Assembly: GCA_019689695.1 (NCBI GenBank)
Contig: JADGHA010000249.1
Location: 1-6,494, forward strand
Length of the DNA: 6,494 nt
Reading direction: 5' to 3'
Source of the DNA: Micromonosporaceae bacterium
GTDB taxonomy: Bacteria > Actinomycetota > Actinomycetes > Mycobacteriales > Micromonosporaceae
The position numbers and the translations under genes are program-made. Under the pieces are notes generated by a model that saw only the letters and a list, made by a program, of their open reading frames with translations, had not been told where the DNA came from and made no database searches. The first letter of the stretch is position 1; each line of letters opens with the position of its first letter. Positions 1 to 5,582 of this stretch are shown here, piece by piece.

Positions 1-79
1 ATCCACGCCGCCTCTCTGCCAGGGCTACTCCTTCCAGCGACACGCCGATGGCACGGAAGCGTAGCGGCTAAGGAAAAGT

Positions 80-99
80 TTCGGCAACGTTCGGAAACG
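80..99. repeat. Tandem 10-bp direct repeat
   Basis: TTCGGCAACG (80-89) is followed directly by TTCGGAAACG (90-99), with one mismatch. The repeat sits in otherwise featureless DNA, and the 10-bp period places both copies on the same face of the helix. An overlapping interrupted palindrome, GTTTC (78-82) and GAAAC (94-98), shares the site. This layout would suit a transcription factor that binds direct repeats, but no target gene is evident and chance is possible. Confidence 0.4.
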
Positions 100-126
100 T
101 CACCACGGCGCGGGCGGCTGCCAAGC

Positions 127-147
127 GACGACCGGTGGCCGGTCGTC
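127..147 (-). terminator. Hairpin, probable terminator of the minus-strand relic
   Basis: GACGACCGG (127-135) and CCGGTCGTC (139-147) form a perfect 9-bp stem with a 3-base loop. On the minus strand the hairpin overlaps by two bases the TGA (148-146) that closes the last open frame of the relic, which is where a terminator would be expected. No T-run follows on either strand, as is common for actinobacterial terminators. It could instead be an operator. Confidence 0.5.
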
Positions 148-366
148 ACACGTGATCGCGTTGGGCAGTTTCCTGGCGTTGTACGTCGGTGATCCAGGTC
201 ACCCCGAGGTTGGTCATCGGTGAACGGGTACTGGTTGTGCAGGTACGCGTACTCGGACGTCTGGGTCATGGTTTTCCGCAGTTTGCCGTTGACCAGCGAC
301 GGCAGGAGCGCGGCGCGGGCAGGCGTGCCCGGGCCAGGTGAGCTTGACCTCGAGGAGGATGACGAG
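146..366 (-). pseudogene. Frameshifted 3' end of an unrecognised gene
   Basis: Three abutting minus-strand stretches look coding but lie in three different frames. Frame A (about 366-322) reads LVILLEVKLTWPGHA. Frame B (about 320-213) includes SLVNGKLRKTMTQTSEYAY and ends LHNQYPFTDD. Frame C (about 217-146) reads MTNLGVTWITD, continues to ETAQRDHV and ends at TGA 148-146. Third positions are G or C in all 15 codons of A, in 33 of 36 codons of B, and in the first 11 codons of C. The pieces join end to end, each shift matching one inserted base (or two deleted), and a hairpin follows the stop. I do not recognise the protein. The relic ends close to the start of the transglutaminase-like gene, suggesting a truncated ancestor. 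Sequencing errors in a live gene, or chance, are the alternatives. Confidence 0.35.
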
Positions 367-394
367 AACTGGATCCGGGCGCACACTGGCGGGC

Positions 395-1309
395 ATGCGG
401 ACCAGTTACGCACACCAATCCCGGTTCAGCGATCCGGGGCAGTACCGCGACTTGCTCGCCGCGCTCCCGGCCAACCTGCCGGACCTCGCGGCCGTGGTCC
501 GCAACGTCCTTGTCCACTACCGGGCTGCCGGGATCACCTTCACCGGAGACCGGCTCGCGGAGATCGACAACCGTTGGGTGGAACGCATCCTCGACACCGA
601 CCAGCGCCGGTTCGGCACCGAGCTGGCGGCGCCCCGCCCGCTGGCCGAACGCGTCGCGGGGTGTTGCCGCGACTTCACCCTGCTCACCGTGGCCGCATTA
701 CGGGAACGCGGTGTGCCGGCGCGCAGCCGCGTCGGTTTCGCGGGCTACTTCCGGCCGCCATTCCACGACGACCACGTGATCGTCGAGTACTGGGTCGGGG
801 ACCGGTGGGTGTTCGCCGATGCCCAGCTCGATCCCGCCCAGCCGTGGCCGTGGGACCCGTGCGACATGCCGCGGGTGGTCGGGCCGGTGCCCGCCACCGA
901 CCTGGCCTTCGCCACCGCGGCGCAGGTCTGGCGGTCGATCCGCCGGGGCGAAGTCGACCCCGACCAGTACGGCATCGACCCGTCGATGCCTCATTTCTGC
1001 GGGGCCAACGTGGTGCGCCAGTACGTCCTCATGGAGCTCGCCCACCGGTGCCGGGACGAGCTGTTGCTGTGGGACATCTGGGGCTGGGCGCCGGACGGGA
1101 CCGGCGCCGACGACGGGCTCATCGACGAGGTTGCGCAGTTGCCGCTCGCCGCCGATGCCGGCGACGACCGGGCCGAACAGGAGCTTGCCGACCGGTACGC
1201 CACCGACCCGCAGCTCAACCCGTCCGGCCGGGTACGGTGCCTGTCACCGTCCGGACTGGACGAAATGGTCGACATTGGACTTTCGCAGCCGGCGTCGGCC
1301 GGTGGGTGA
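395..1309 (+). CDS. Transglutaminase-like (papain-fold) cytosolic protein
   Basis: This 304-residue protein carries a transglutaminase-like core. A catalytic triad can be placed: Cys91 in GCCRDFTLL, His127 in DDHVIVEYW and Asp142 in WVFADAQLD. The order and spacing are those of the superfamily, whose members act as proteases, peptide N-glycanases or amide-transfer enzymes. The substrate here cannot be read. No signal peptide or membrane segment is visible, so it is probably cytosolic. The part after residue 150 is acidic and rich in Trp (DELLLWDIWGWAPDG) and matches no domain I can name. The ATG at 395 is chosen because coding-type codon use begins there and MRTSYAHQSRFSDPG looks like a family N-terminus. 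In-frame GTG 338 and ATG 359 are alternatives. No good ribosome binding site precedes 395. The next gene is co-oriented 167 bases downstream, probably with its own transcript. Confidence 0.8.
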   Translation: MRTSYAHQSRFSDPGQYRDLLAALPANLPDLAAVVRNVLVHYRAAGITFTGDRLAEIDNRWVERILDTDQRRFGTELAAPRPLAERVAGCCRDFTLLTVAALRERGVPARSRVGFAGYFRPPFHDDHVIVEYWVGDRWVFADAQLDPAQPWPWDPCDMPRVVGPVPATDLAFATAAQVWRSIRRGEVDPDQYGIDPSMPHFCGANVVRQYVLMELAHRCRDELLLWDIWGWAPDGTGADDGLIDEVAQLPLAADAGDDRAEQELADRYATDPQLNPSGRVRCLSPSGLDEMVDIGLSQPASAGG

Positions 1310-1327
1310 ACTAGCCACCTCCCGGCC
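1297..1327 (+). terminator. GC-rich stem-loop across the stop of the transglutaminase-like gene
   Basis: GGCCGG (1297-1302) can pair with CCGGCC (1322-1327), with GGTGG (1301-1305) and CCACC (1315-1319) as an overlapping inner alternative. The structure encloses the TGA at 1307-1309. There is no T-run, so termination is possible but unproven. Confidence 0.3.
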
Positions 1328-1444
1328 CGCCCGGCTCACTTCCCAGCCCTCCGGCTGCGCCGCCAGCCCGTCCGGCATCAGTGCCCAATGGCTTCACCGA
1401 CAACAATGAAGTCTGGGTGGATTTCTACCCCGTGGCACAGGATT

Positions 1445-1462
1445 CCCGCCGTGCCCGGCGGG
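1445..1462 (+). promoter_or_regulatory. Hairpin covering the likely ribosome binding region of the protease gene
   Basis: CCCGCC (1445-1450) pairs perfectly with GGCGGG (1457-1462) around a six-base loop. The 3' arm GGCGGGG is the only plausible Shine-Dalgarno-like stretch before the ATG at 1477, although its spacing of about 13 bases is long. If the mRNA folds this way, the ribosome site would be sequestered, which could limit or regulate translation. Confidence 0.3.
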
Positions 1463-1476
1463 GTAGTGCAACAACC

Positions 1477-2658
1477 ATGAGCGCCAGCTTCCGCCTCGGC
1501 AGGATCGCCGGCGTTCCAGTGGGCGTCAACTGGAGCGTTTTGGTCATCTTCGCCCTGATCGCGGCCGGGCTGTCGGCCGGTCAGTTTCCGCGCGCATACC
1601 CCGACCATGCGATGGCGGCGTACGTGGCCGCCGGCATAGGCGCGGCGGTGGTGTTCCTGCTCGGGCTGCTCGCCCACGAGGTGTCCCACGCGGTGATTGC
1701 CAAGCGCAACGGTATCGCCGTGAAAGGCATCACGCTGTGGCTGTTCGGCGGCGTCGCGGAGTTGCAGGGCGAGGCCGAATCCCCGGGCGCGGAGCTGCGC
1801 ATCGCCGGCATCGGCCCGCTGGTCAGCCTGGTCATCGGCGGGATCTTCGGAGGCATCGCCGCGCTGCTGGCAGCGGGCGGCGCAGACAACCTCGCGGTCG
1901 GCGCCCTGGCCTGGCTGGCCGGCATCAACGTGGCGCTGGCCGTGTTCAACATCCTGCCCGCCGCGCCGCTGGACGGCGGGCGCCTGCTGCGCGCCGCGCT
2001 GTGGAAGTGGCGCGGCGACCGCACCTGGGCGGCCGTGATCTCCGCCCGCGCCGGCCGGGTGCTCGGCTGGTTGCTGATCGCCTTCGGGCTGATCCAGTTC
2101 CTGCTCGGGGCCGCCGCCGGCGGGCTGTGGCTGGCCCTGATCGGCTGGTTCCTACTCGGTGCGGCCGGTGCCGAGGAACGGCAGGCCGAGGTGGGCCAGG
2201 CGCTGTCCGGAATAAAGGTGTCGGACGTCATGTCCAGCAACCCGCAGACGGTGCCGCCGAACATCAGGGTCGCCGAGTTCATCGACCAGTACCTGTTCGG
2301 ATACCGCCACACGGTGTTCCCGCTCGCTGAGGACGGGCGGCCGGTCGGGCTGGTCAGCCTGGACCGGGTGCGCCAGGTGCCGCCGGACCAACGGGAGCGC
2401 ACCGGGCTGCGGGAGGTGGCCTGTGCGGAGAAGGACCTGACCATCGCCAGCCCGGAGGAGCCGCTGACCGAGCTGTTGCCGCGACTGAGCCAGTGCGCGG
2501 ACGGGCGTGCCCTGGTGGTCGCGGAGGGACGGCTGGTCGGCATCGTCTCACCCAGCGACGTCAACCGGGCCATGTTGCGCGGCAGCATGCGCGACCCCGG
2601 TCATCGCCCGGAGCGGGCCCAGCCCGGCGCCCCGCGGCTGGGCTGGCGCGAGCCGTGA
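1477..2658 (+). CDS. Site-2-type intramembrane zinc metalloprotease (M50) with two CBS domains
   Basis: This 393-residue protein belongs to peptidase family M50, whose members cut membrane-embedded substrates such as anti-sigma factors. The zinc site HEVSH spans residues 67-71 with catalytic Glu68. The second motif, NILPAAPLDGG, supplies the third ligand Asp166. About five to six hydrophobic segments lie between residues 15 and 230. Two CBS domains follow at about 248-304 (starting VSDVMSSNPQTV) and 314-367 (ending GIVSPSDVNRAML); such domains commonly bind AMP or ATP and could gate the protease. The architecture matches M. tuberculosis Rv2625c, a DosR-regulon protein as I recall, but I see no DosR box here. 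ATG 1477 is preferred over the in-frame GTG at 1381, because MSASFRLGRIAGVPVGVNWS is the usual family start and the 32 preceding codons lack coding bias. The substrate is unknown. The gene converges with the PH-like gene, 65 bases apart. Confidence 0.9.
   Translation: MSASFRLGRIAGVPVGVNWSVLVIFALIAAGLSAGQFPRAYPDHAMAAYVAAGIGAAVVFLLGLLAHEVSHAVIAKRNGIAVKGITLWLFGGVAELQGEAESPGAELRIAGIGPLVSLVIGGIFGGIAALLAAGGADNLAVGALAWLAGINVALAVFNILPAAPLDGGRLLRAALWKWRGDRTWAAVISARAGRVLGWLLIAFGLIQFLLGAAAGGLWLALIGWFLLGAAGAEERQAEVGQALSGIKVSDVMSSNPQTVPPNIRVAEFIDQYLFGYRHTVFPLAEDGRPVGLVSLDRVRQVPPDQRERTGLREVACAEKDLTIASPEEPLTELLPRLSQCADGRALVVAEGRLVGIVSPSDVNRAMLRGSMRDPGHRPERAQPGAPRLGWREP
2617..2643 (+). other. Perfect 8-bp hairpin in the 3' end of the protease gene
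   Basis: GCCCAGCC (2617-2624) and GGCTGGGC (2636-2643) are perfect inverted repeats around an 11-base loop, ending 12 bases before the stop codon. It may form part of the 3'-end structure of this mRNA or slow readthrough. It lies inside the Pro/Arg-rich tail codons, so chance in GC-rich DNA is possible. Confidence 0.3.
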
Positions 2659-2662
2659 CCGA

Positions 2663-2700
2663 CGGCGGACGGGAAAGGTCGGACGAAAAGCTTCCCGCCG
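2663..2700. terminator. Possible bidirectional terminator between convergent genes
   Basis: In the 65-base convergent gap, CGGC (2663-2666) plus GGGAA (2671-2675) can pair with TTCCCGCCG (2692-2700), leaving a four-base bulge on the left arm. The loop contains GAAAAG. No U-run follows. Its position between two facing stops supports a terminator role, but the stem is imperfect. Confidence 0.35.
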
Positions 2701-2723
2701 CGGACCGCAGGTAGCTGGCTGCG

Positions 2724-3275
2724 TCAACCTTGGTCGATAAATGGGACGTGCGGGGCGTACTCGTTGACCGCCCTGGCCAGTCGGGCCTTGTCCAGCCGCC
2801 AGAAGGTGACCGGGCGGCTGTCGGCGACCACGCCCTCGGGCAGGTTCGCGGGGGCGAGCGCCTTGTTGAGCCGCCTGAGCCGTCGACTCGTCGCCGATCC
2901 GGGCAGTGCCGCTGCGCCGCCCCGCCGCTGCACGCCGACGTACTGGACGGTGGCGGTGCCCACCGTTTGTCGCCAGTGAACGACGGCCTCGATCTCCGAC
3001 CACGGGATGAACGCGGTGCGGCTGGCCGGCCACGGTGGTGCCTGGCCGAGAGTGACTCCTTCTGCCGTGACGGCGAAGGCTACCCGGCGACTGAACGCCG
3101 CGGACGCCGATCGCCCCAGGTATGCGCAGCCGAGCACCACCGCCAGCCCGCCCACCACCGGCTGGCCCGTGGCGGCCAGCGTGCCGCCGACGGCGACGAA
3201 GAGGAGGCTCGCCGGCAGCAGCACCAGATCCCGGCGCGTCCAACCGAATCGAGCGATGTAGTCATGATCATGCAC
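2724..3275 (-). CDS. Small membrane protein with bacterial PH-like domain
   Basis: This protein has about 183 residues from the preferred GTG start (codon 3275-3273, VHDHDYIARFGWTRRD). The start codon frame is open further, to a TTG at 3371, but those extra 32 residues are Pro/Ser-rich and do not look coding. Two hydrophobic helices lie at about 17-35 (LVLLPASLLFVAVGGTLAA) and 39-54 (PVVGGLAVVLGCAYLG), joined by a tight turn. A soluble domain follows with the typical bacterial PH pattern: FAVTAEGVTLG, then AFIPWSEIEAVVHW, and a C-terminal WRLDKARLARAVNEYAP helix. Such proteins are membrane-anchored with the PH domain most likely cytoplasmic; no specific function is established. No clear ribosome binding site precedes the GTG, so the start is uncertain. 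The gene is divergent from the permease gene. Confidence 0.75.
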   Translation of the reverse strand: MHDHDYIARFGWTRRDLVLLPASLLFVAVGGTLAATGQPVVGGLAVVLGCAYLGRSASAAFSRRVAFAVTAEGVTLGQAPPWPASRTAFIPWSEIEAVVHWRQTVGTATVQYVGVQRRGGAAALPGSATSRRLRRLNKALAPANLPEGVVADSRPVTFWRLDKARLARAVNEYAPHVPFIDQG

Positions 3276-3401
3276 CGGTCGAGGATGCCATGGAGATGAC
3301 GGGGGCGGGCAGCTGGCGCCCGGCGACGGCGTCCTGCGCTGGCACGGACCGCCCTCGTCGGTGAGGTACAAGGCCGGGAAACCGGGACGAACCTGCCCAT
3401 C

Positions 3402-3420
3402 ACCGGCTTAGCCTGCCGGT
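3402..3420 (+). promoter_or_regulatory. Putative -10 box inside an inverted repeat, leaderless permease promoter
   Basis: ACCGGC (3402-3407) and GCCGGT (3415-3420) form a perfect inverted repeat around TTAGCCT. Within it, TAGCCT (3409-3414) fits the actinobacterial TANNNT -10 pattern, and six bases separate it from the ATG at 3421. With no Shine-Dalgarno sequence visible, transcription probably starts at or next to the A of the ATG, giving a leaderless mRNA. A protein bound to the repeat would block RNA polymerase. No convincing -35 element was found. Confidence 0.5.
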
Positions 3421-5568
3421 ATGGAGTCCGGCGAGCAGGCCACCCCGACGTTCAGCCCGTCCGCCGAGCTTCCCGCACTCAGCGAGCAGGAGCTGGCCGT
3501 CCTGCGTCAGGTCGGTCGGGACTGGTGCGCCGGGTTACCCGATGGGCGGCGCGGGGAGCTGCCGCTTGACCCGGCGCTCAACCGGTACCAGTCGCCGGCG
3601 CCGGGCCGGTTCAGCCGTATCGCGCAGGTCGACTTGTTCCGCGCGGCGGCGCCCAACCACCTGGTGGCCGAGGAGCCGGAGAGCGCCGGGCCGTCCGGGG
3701 AGCGGCTGCTCGCGCGGGTGCAGCGGGTGGTGCTGGGGCCGCCGCTCAAGAGCGCGGCCGTGGTGCAGGAGCGGCTCCGCAAGCTGGTGGCGCTGCCGGT
3801 CCTCTCCTCCGACCTGCTCTCCTCCGTGGCGTACGGGCCGGAGGCGATGCTGGCCGTCCTGGTGCTCGCCGGCACGACAGCGCTCGGGCTGTCGCTGCCC
3901 ATCGCCGCGGTGCTGCTGGTGCTGATGATCACGGTCGGCACGTCGTACCGGCAGACCATCCGCGCCTACCCGCACGGCGCCGGTTCCTACGTCGTCGCCA
4001 GCGCGAACCTCGGTTCCCGGCTCGGGCTGGCCGCCGGAGCCGGCCTCATGATGGACTACGTCCTCACCGTCTCGGTGTCGGTGGCGGCCGGGGTCGACGC
4101 GGTCGTCTCGGCCCTGCCCCGGCTCGCCCCGCTGACGGTGCCGCTGGGCCTGCTGGTGATCGCGGTCCTGCTCGCCGGCAACCTGCGCGGCCTGCGGGCT
4201 TCCGGCAGCCTGTTCGCCGCCCCGACGTACGCGTTCGTCGCGGCCATGCTCCTGCTGATCGTGGTCGGCCTGGCCCAGGCCGGCCGCCGCGGTTTCGCCC
4301 CCACCGCCGCTCCACCGGTGAGCGCGACCGAGGGGCTGAGCCTGCTGCTGGTCCTGCGCGCCTTCGCCTCCGGCGCCACCTCGATGACCGGCATCGAAGC
4401 CGTCTCCAACGCGGTGCCTGTGTTCAAACCGCTCGAATGGCGCAACGCCCGCACCACGCTGACGTGGATGGTCAGCCTGCTCGTCGTCATGTTCGCCGGG
4501 ATCGTCGCGCTGACCCACCTGCAGGGCGTGATCCCCCGGCCGGACCAGACGGCCCTGTCGCAGCTGGCCCGCAAGACATTCCACAGTGGACCGTTGTACG
4601 GCTGTGTGCAGGTGTCCACCGCGCTGATCCTGCTGCTGGCGGCGAACACCGCGTACCAGGGATTCCCCCGGCTGCTGTTCTTCATGGCCCGCGACGGCTA
4701 CGCCCCGCGCACCTTCCTGCGGATGGGTGACCGGCTGGTGTTCAGCAACGGGATCCTCATCCTCTCGGTGGCGACAGCCGTCCTCTTCACCACGTTTCGA
4801 GGGCACACCCAGCGCCTCATCCCGCTGTACGCGGTCGGGGTCTTCCTGGCGTTCACCTTGTCCCAGGCCGGGATGGTGCGGCACTGGCTGCGGGTGCGCG
4901 GGCCGCACTGGCGCAGGAGCATGGCGATCAACGCCGTCGGTGCCGGGCTTTCCGCGCTGGTGCTGGTGACGGCCGCGGTCACCAAATTCGCCGAGGGCGC
5001 CTGGGTGGTGGTGCTCGCCGTGCCGTCGGTCATCCTGGTGGCCTTGCGGATCAAGCACCACTACGACGCCGTGCATACCGCGCTGGCCGCGCACACCCTG
5101 CCGCCGAGCCCTGGCAGGCCGGAACGCGAGGAGAACCAGGAGGCGGTGGAGCGCCCCGACCAGGTACGGCACCTCAGCGTGGTGCCAGTCGCCCGCCTCG
5201 ACCTGGCGGCGATCCGCGCCCTGGCGTACGCCGTCTCGCTGGGCCAGCCGGTGTTCGCCGTCCATGTCAGCCCGGACGAGGAGGAGGACGACCGGTTCCG
5301 CAAGCAGTGGGAGAGCTGGGGTGACCACCTACGGCTGGAGATCATCGTCTCGCCGCACCGCGCGATCATTCCCAGCCTCGCCCGCTACCTGGAGGCGCTG
5401 CGTGCACTGCGGCCGGACGTGACGCTCACCGTGATCATGCCCGAGGTGGTGGTGAAGCACTGGTGGCACCGGCCTCTGCACGGCCACGACACCCGCCGGC
5501 TGCGTCGCGCCATGCGCACCGTCCCGGGCATCGTGGTCACCGCCGTCCCCATCCACGTCGCCGCCTGA
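3421..5568 (+). CDS. KimA-type (KUP/APC superfamily) potassium permease with N-terminal extension and USP-like C-terminus
   Basis: This 715-residue inner-membrane permease has about 12 hydrophobic segments between residues 125 and 550. The family signature is VLSSDLLSSVAYGPEAML. Residues I recall as potassium-binding or gating in B. subtilis KimA all have counterparts: Asp131/Tyr138 (KimA D36/Y43), Asp212/Thr216/Ser220 in DYVLTVSVS (D117/T121/S125), Thr323/Glu326 in MTGIEAVSN (T230/E233) and Tyr470 (Y377). The offset is +95, then +93. This supports proton-coupled K+ uptake rather than amino-acid transport, though substrate is inferred. A soluble USP-like domain fills about 583-713; in KimA the equivalent domain binds c-di-AMP. 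The first ~95 residues form a soluble extension absent from KimA; it includes LSEQELAVLRQVGRDW and FSRIAQVDLFRAAAPNHLV and I do not recognise it. ATG 3421 is chosen because coding bias starts there. A homologue, Rv2690c as I recall, neighbours the Trk potassium genes in mycobacteria. Confidence 0.88.
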   Translation: MESGEQATPTFSPSAELPALSEQELAVLRQVGRDWCAGLPDGRRGELPLDPALNRYQSPAPGRFSRIAQVDLFRAAAPNHLVAEEPESAGPSGERLLARVQRVVLGPPLKSAAVVQERLRKLVALPVLSSDLLSSVAYGPEAMLAVLVLAGTTALGLSLPIAAVLLVLMITVGTSYRQTIRAYPHGAGSYVVASANLGSRLGLAAGAGLMMDYVLTVSVSVAAGVDAVVSALPRLAPLTVPLGLLVIAVLLAGNLRGLRASGSLFAAPTYAFVAAMLLLIVVGLAQAGRRGFAPTAAPPVSATEGLSLLLVLRAFASGATSMTGIEAVSNAVPVFKPLEWRNARTTLTWMVSLLVVMFAGIVALTHLQGVIPRPDQTALSQLARKTFHSGPLYGCVQVSTALILLLAANTAYQGFPRLLFFMARDGYAPRTFLRMGDRLVFSNGILILSVATAVLFTTFRGHTQRLIPLYAVGVFLAFTLSQAGMVRHWLRVRGPHWRRSMAINAVGAGLSALVLVTAAVTKFAEGAWVVVLAVPSVILVALRIKHHYDAVHTALAAHTLPPSPGRPEREENQEAVERPDQVRHLSVVPVARLDLAAIRALAYAVSLGQPVFAVHVSPDEEEDDRFRKQWESWGDHLRLEIIVSPHRAIIPSLARYLEALRALRPDVTLTVIMPEVVVKHWWHRPLHGHDTRRLRRAMRTVPGIVVTAVPIHVAA

Positions 5569-5577
5569 GTCAGCGGC
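5560..5577. terminator. Short stem-loop across the permease stop codon
   Basis: GCCGC (5560-5564) pairs with GCGGC (5573-5577) around CTGAGTCA, which contains the TGA. Only 14 bases separate the two convergent stop codons, so any terminator must overlap coding sequence. The five-base stem is weak evidence. Confidence 0.2.
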
Positions 5578-5582
5578 CTGGG

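Larger units (their letters stand above)
1..394. other. Region without an intact gene
   Basis: No intact gene was found on either strand in this stretch. It holds a tandem 10-bp repeat (80-99), a hairpin (127-147) and a frame-broken minus-strand coding relic (146-366), each listed separately. The first 75 bases show nothing I can name. A purine-rich GAGGAGG at 352-358 resembles a ribosome binding site. However, it abuts the ATG at 359 with no spacing, and it also lies inside the minus-strand relic, so I do not use it to choose a start. A smaller inverted repeat, GGTGA-N6-TCACC, lies at 188-203. Confidence 0.6.

Noticed and set aside
72..91. GGAA and CGTT as an ECF sigma-factor promoter
   Set aside because: The spacing is only 12 bases, too short for a GGAAC/CGTT promoter, and no gene follows.
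188..203. GGTGA-N6-TCACC inverted repeat as an operator
   Set aside because: It is short, lies inside the coding-like relic and has no promoter near it.
220..1314. 364-codon plus-strand frame overlapping the transglutaminase-like gene
   Set aside because: Arg/Pro/Gly-rich out-of-frame translation; the catalytic motifs lie in the other frame.
1381..1476. GTG 1381 as the start of the protease gene
   Set aside because: The 32 extra codons lack third-position bias and precede a canonical family N-terminus at 1477.
1581..2588. 335-codon open frame on the minus strand opposite the protease gene
   Set aside because: Ser/Pro/Ala/Arg-rich antisense shadow of the M50/CBS gene, with no recognisable motif.
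3384..3398. GGGACGAACCTGCCC as a possible DosR/DevR box
   Set aside because: Half-sites only partly match the GGGAC/GTCCC consensus and their spacing is off by one base.
3276..3420. A c-di-AMP (ydaO-type) riboswitch before the KimA-like gene
   Set aside because: The promoter appears to abut the start codon, leaving no leader, and I could not trace the riboswitch's conserved stems.
3535..5328. 597-codon open frame on the minus strand opposite the permease gene
   Set aside because: It has the His/Gln/Arg/Gly-rich composition typical of antisense frames in GC-rich genes, while the plus strand carries clear transporter motifs.
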